DNA from: Monoraphidium neglectum
Lineage: Eukaryota; Chlorophyta; Chlorophyceae; Sphaeropleales; Selenastraceae
Direction of reading: 5' to 3'
Assembly: GCF_000611645.1 (NCBI RefSeq)
Contig: NW_014013238.1
Span: 1 to 18,451, forward strand
Length of the DNA stretch: 18,451 nt
Shown here: positions 15,813 to 18,451 of the stretch, in pieces
Layout: the number at the start of each line of letters is the position of its first letter
Numbering within the stretch: the first letter of the stretch is position 1
The notes under the pieces: generated by a model
What the model saw: the letters and a program-made list of their open reading frames with translations, nothing else
Database searches by the model: none
What the model was told of the DNA's origin: nothing
Made by a program: the position numbers and the translations under genes

Positions 15813-18374
15813 TTTTGTGGATTTGTGGGCTTGGATTCCTATGAAGGGTGGCCAGGGGAGGAACGCCATGGCTTGGGCGAATGCGCGCCGCTCACGGCGG
15901 GGCGTTGCACGGCAAGTGCGTGCGGTGCAGCTTGCTCTCCCTAGCTTTCTTGACATTCAGGCTTTGAGGCAGCCTTTCAGCAGTGCCACTGCATCCAGAA
16001 CCTGATCAACATACGTCCACGCGCCAAGCCCACCGTCCCGCTGCCCGCGGCGGACGCCGCTGCCCTCCCGCCCTGCTCCCCCGCGGCAGCGGCGCCCTGC
16101 TGGAGCGCGTTGAGTCGCGCGCGTACAGCGAGCGCTTCATCGCGGGGCTGGTGCGCTCCATCCTGCGCTTCATCGCGCAGTGCCACGCGCGGGGCATCGT
16201 GTACCGAGACGTGAAGCCAGGTGCGTGGAGGGGGGCCCGGGCTTGACCGTCAGGGGCAGGACTGGATTGGATTGGAGGGGTTGAGCCAGGCATTGCGAGC
16301 AAAGGGCAGCCTGGCGCAGGTGGGGCTCACATGCAGGAGTGAGGGCCGGATGCAAAGTTGGAAGTTACCGGGTGTTTGTCGATGTTGACCAGTCATGCCA
16401 TGCTGCATGGTGTCCTTTGCAGTTCGACCAGGCAGCGATCCCCACGTGCGGGCGCCTCAAATCGTCTCAATCAAGCCTTCAAACTGCTCCCAACCAACTT
16501 TCAACCCCTTTTTCCACATGCACCCCTATGACTCCAGACAACTTCTTGTTCCTCTCAAAGGACGAGGACTCGCCCCTCAAGGCCACAGACTTTGGGCTGT
16601 CCATCCGCCACAGCCCTGACGAGCCCAAGCTCACCAGCAGATCCGGTGGGTGGCATGAGATCATGCCAGATCACATAGCACGTCAAGATCGCCCCTCACT
16701 GCTCGTTGCTGCACAGCTGTGCTTGGCGACGACGACGCGCGCTTCTTTGGGGCAGCCTGGGGCTGACCGCGAGTCGAAACGCGCCCCTGGCAACCTCTGG
16801 GGCAGCCCGGGGTCGCCCGAGCTGGCGCGTCTGGTGGCGTGCCGGGACCCACTGCTCTTGACGGCAGCGCCGCGCCCAACACGCGTGCAGCCGCCTGCCT
16901 CGTCACGCGCATGCGCGCGTCCGCCCCGCAGGCACCCCCGCCTACATGGCGCCAGAGCTGGTGATGCAGTGCTACGGTGAGGCACGACTTTACGCGCCGA
17001 CGCGCGCAGCCGTCAGCGCAGCCGATGAGATGGGCTAAGGGCCAAGTTGGCCCTGCGCCCCTCCCAGTTGCGGCCGATATTGATCCCCAAGCCCCTGCCT
17101 GGGCCACTGTACCCACATGATGCTATAAAAACAGTATCTCAGCGGACATATGTTTGAACCAAATGCCTATCAACAATTGATTTATGATTCTCAACATCCC
17201 TTTCCCCTCAAACAGACGAGAAATGCGACATCTGGTCTGTCGGGATGCTCTCATACCAGCTGCTGACGGGGCGCTTCCCCTTCTGTGAGCGCCGCCCGAG
17301 ACGCGCCCTACTCCGGCCCGTTGCACTCTTCGCCGCCCCTCTCCCGCCCCTTGCAAAAGCACGCGCGGCCCCTGCGGGCCGCGCGGCCTTTGCGGCCTGC
17401 TGTGTGGTAGTCGGGGCCCTCGAAAGGGCGGGGGGGACGGGGTCGTTCTGATAGCGCCGGCTGAGGAATGCGGCACGCAAACCATAATTAAAAACCGCAG
17501 GGGAGGACGTGCGCCACGAGTCCCTCAGCGACGTCTGGAAGGTGGGGCCGGGGGCAGAGCCGCTGGCCGATCGTGCGCGTGTTTTGAGGGCCAGGGCGCC
17601 CGACTACACCACAGCCCCAGCAAAGGGTCCGCAACCGTCCGCGTGCGCGCAGCCGTGCGCGAACCTGTCACCCCAAGCCGCGCCGGCTGCGCCCAGAGTA
17701 TGAGACCAACACGACACAGACACGCAGATGCGATATCAACCAACTCATGTGTGCATTCTCAACCACTCCGGCCGCGCTGCCCCCGTGCCGACCACGCTCC
17801 CCTCCCTGCTGTGCCCCCGCCCTGCTTCATCTTCACCGATCCCCCCCTAAAACAACATCCCAGGCTGTGCTGTCCCAGGACATCAATTGGGACGCGCCAG
17901 AGCTGCAGCCCCTGTCAGCAGCGGCCCGCGCGTTCCTCCAGGTGCGGCCCCACACATACTCCGCGCCGCGGCATGCGCTCCGTGCGCGCGCCGCCCCGCC
18001 CCCGCCCCGCGTCCCTGTCGCGCCGATTTTTGCGTCCCCCTGCCCCTGTGCCGATGGTGGAGGCTCTTGCGTGCGTGCGGGGCGGCGAAAGCCGAGGGTG
18101 GCTGCGGCCGGTCCGCCCGGCCCAGCCATGCTTGCGGGTGTCGCAAAAAAATGGATTGCCACGGAGCAGACGACCCCCCCCGGGGCTCGCCCATGGTTGC
18201 GCACACAACTCCTTTTCACACACGCACACACACACGCACACACACACACACACCGCATGCCCCGCCCCGCAGCGCCTGCTGCAGCGGGACCCCCGGCTGC
18301 GGCCCAGCGCGGGCGAGGCGCTGGGGGACCCCTGGCTGGCGGAGGGCGGCGCCGCCAGCGACGCCCCGCTGCAG
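14344..18374 (+). CDS. serine/threonine protein kinase, CAMK/CDPK-like (3' end beyond window)
   Basis: Ten exons join in phase: 14344-14657, 15031-15177, 15559-15687, 16090-16220, 16538-16645, 16932-16976, 17216-17284, 17501-17541, 17864-17941 and 18273-18374. They give 388 residues; the last exon ends at a CAG-GTCAGT donor, so the gene continues. Residues 1-60 are Arg/Ala/Ser-rich (possible plastid leader), then LLDYVASVQDDG. The kinase domain starts near 111: glycine loop GAGSFG (118-123), AVK (K140), helix-C region LRAEVEVM (159-166), hinge MELCEGGALL. The catalytic loop is YRDVKPDN (235-242, Tyr replacing His of HRD). DFG lies at 258-260, SGTPAYMAPE at 276-285, DIWSVGMLSYQLLTG in subdomain IX, and QRDPRLRPSAGEAL in subdomain XI. 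The catalytic Lys, Asp and DFG residues are present, so it is probably active. Whether EF-hands follow, which would make it a CDPK, cannot be seen. The start is the first in-frame ATG. Confidence 0.9.
15498..15544 (+). repeat. CA-rich tract at the 3' end of kinase intron 2
   Basis: An interrupted (CA)n/(CG)n tract begins in GCACATACGCACGCG and continues through ACACACAAACACACAC. It ends 14 bp before the acceptor of kinase exon 3 (15559). It replaces the usual polypyrimidine tract and is complementary to the GT tract in the next intron. Confidence 0.8.
15702..15744. repeat. (TGCA)n tetranucleotide repeat, nearly 11 units
   Basis: A perfect TGCA tandem array lies in kinase intron 3, starting 14 bp after the 5' splice site at 15688. 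Each unit is its own reverse complement, so the array can fold on itself as DNA or RNA. Confidence 0.92.
15765..15811 (+). repeat. (GT)n dinucleotide repeat, about 23 units
   Basis: A pure GT run in kinase intron 3 is preceded by shorter GTGTGTGCGTGAGA-type sequence from about 15745. It is a clear microsatellite. Confidence 0.93.
17362..17385. repeat. perfect 10-bp GC hairpin in kinase intron 7
   Basis: CGCGCGGCCC (17362-17371), loop CTGC, then GGGCCGCGCG (17376-17385) form an uninterrupted 10-bp inverted repeat made only of G and C. A partial GCGGCC repeat follows. It lies within the intron between exons 7 and 8. Confidence 0.75.
18217..18253 (+). repeat. CA repeat upstream of kinase exon 10
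   Basis: (CA)n with CG interruptions lies about 20 bp before the exon 10 start at 18273. It is in the same position relative to an acceptor as the tract before exon 3. Confidence 0.85.
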
Positions 18375-18393
18375 GTCAGTGTGGCCCCACGTT

Positions 18394-18451
18394 ACCAACA
18401 CCATCACCACCACCAACACCACCACCAACACCACCACCACCAACACCACCA
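18394..18451 (+). repeat. ACC/AAC trinucleotide repeat running to the window edge
   Basis: An array of ACC units interrupted by AAC begins 20 bp after the donor that ends kinase exon 10 and continues off the window. It is intronic by the gene model. Confidence 0.85.

Noticed and set aside
15669..15956. Open frames encoding runs of His-Thr, Val-Cys or Met-His-Ala-Cys
   Set aside because: They are translations of the GT and TGCA microsatellites in a kinase intron.
18210..18451. Simple repeats near the window end as a telomere or centromere
   Set aside because: Units are CA and ACC/AAC, not the plant or algal telomere repeat (TTTAGGG type), and they lie in introns of an intact gene.

Overview
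This window looks like nuclear DNA of a green alga, most likely a trebouxiophyte of the Chlorella/Coccomyxa kind. That placement is inferred. It rests on GC-rich exons, many short GT-AG introns with donors such as GTGCGT and GTGAGC, abundant CAG, GT/CA and TGCA simple repeats, TGTAA-type poly(A) signals, and protein families typical of plants and algae. There are no bacterial-style operons, no recognisable tRNA or rRNA genes and no CRISPR array.

Layout from left to right. A possible small secreted-protein gene lies on the minus strand (183-1006). A SAM-dependent methyltransferase of the leucine-carboxyl-methyltransferase-like family follows on the minus strand (2157-3467, two exons joined by an apparent GC-AG intron), with an unassigned membrane-protein-like exon upstream (3684-3887). 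A gene-poor stretch (about 3.9-6.2 kb) carries two clusters of a TATAGCGAAC motif and some coding-like fragments. A 99-residue stress-response A/B-barrel (Dabb) protein (6187-6690, minus) stands head to head with a CCCH zinc-finger/methyltransferase-like protein (7185-9486, plus, three exons). A poorly supported hypothetical gene (10163-11400, minus) lies directly downstream of a seven-exon YrdC/YciO-family gene with a plastid-type N-terminus (11505-13891, minus). That gene is head to head with a serine/threonine protein kinase (14344 onward, plus), whose first ten exons are present and whose 3' end is beyond the window.

Five gene models were rebuilt exon by exon, and every splice phase closes: methyltransferase 359 aa, Dabb 99 aa, CCCH/methyltransferase 587 aa, YrdC/YciO 295 aa, and kinase at least 388 aa. 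The genes do not form an obvious pathway. Two divergent pairs share short upstream regions (494 and 452 bp) that may act as bidirectional promoters.

The most interesting signals are: a frame-neutral kinase exon bracketed by complementary CA and GT intron tracts and followed by a self-complementary TGCA tract; a methyltransferase-like fold apparently split by a long glutamine-rich and acidic insert and fused to a CCCH finger; a YRD in place of HRD in the kinase catalytic loop; and the TATAGCGAAC clusters. I did not find a clear-cut new multi-gene system.
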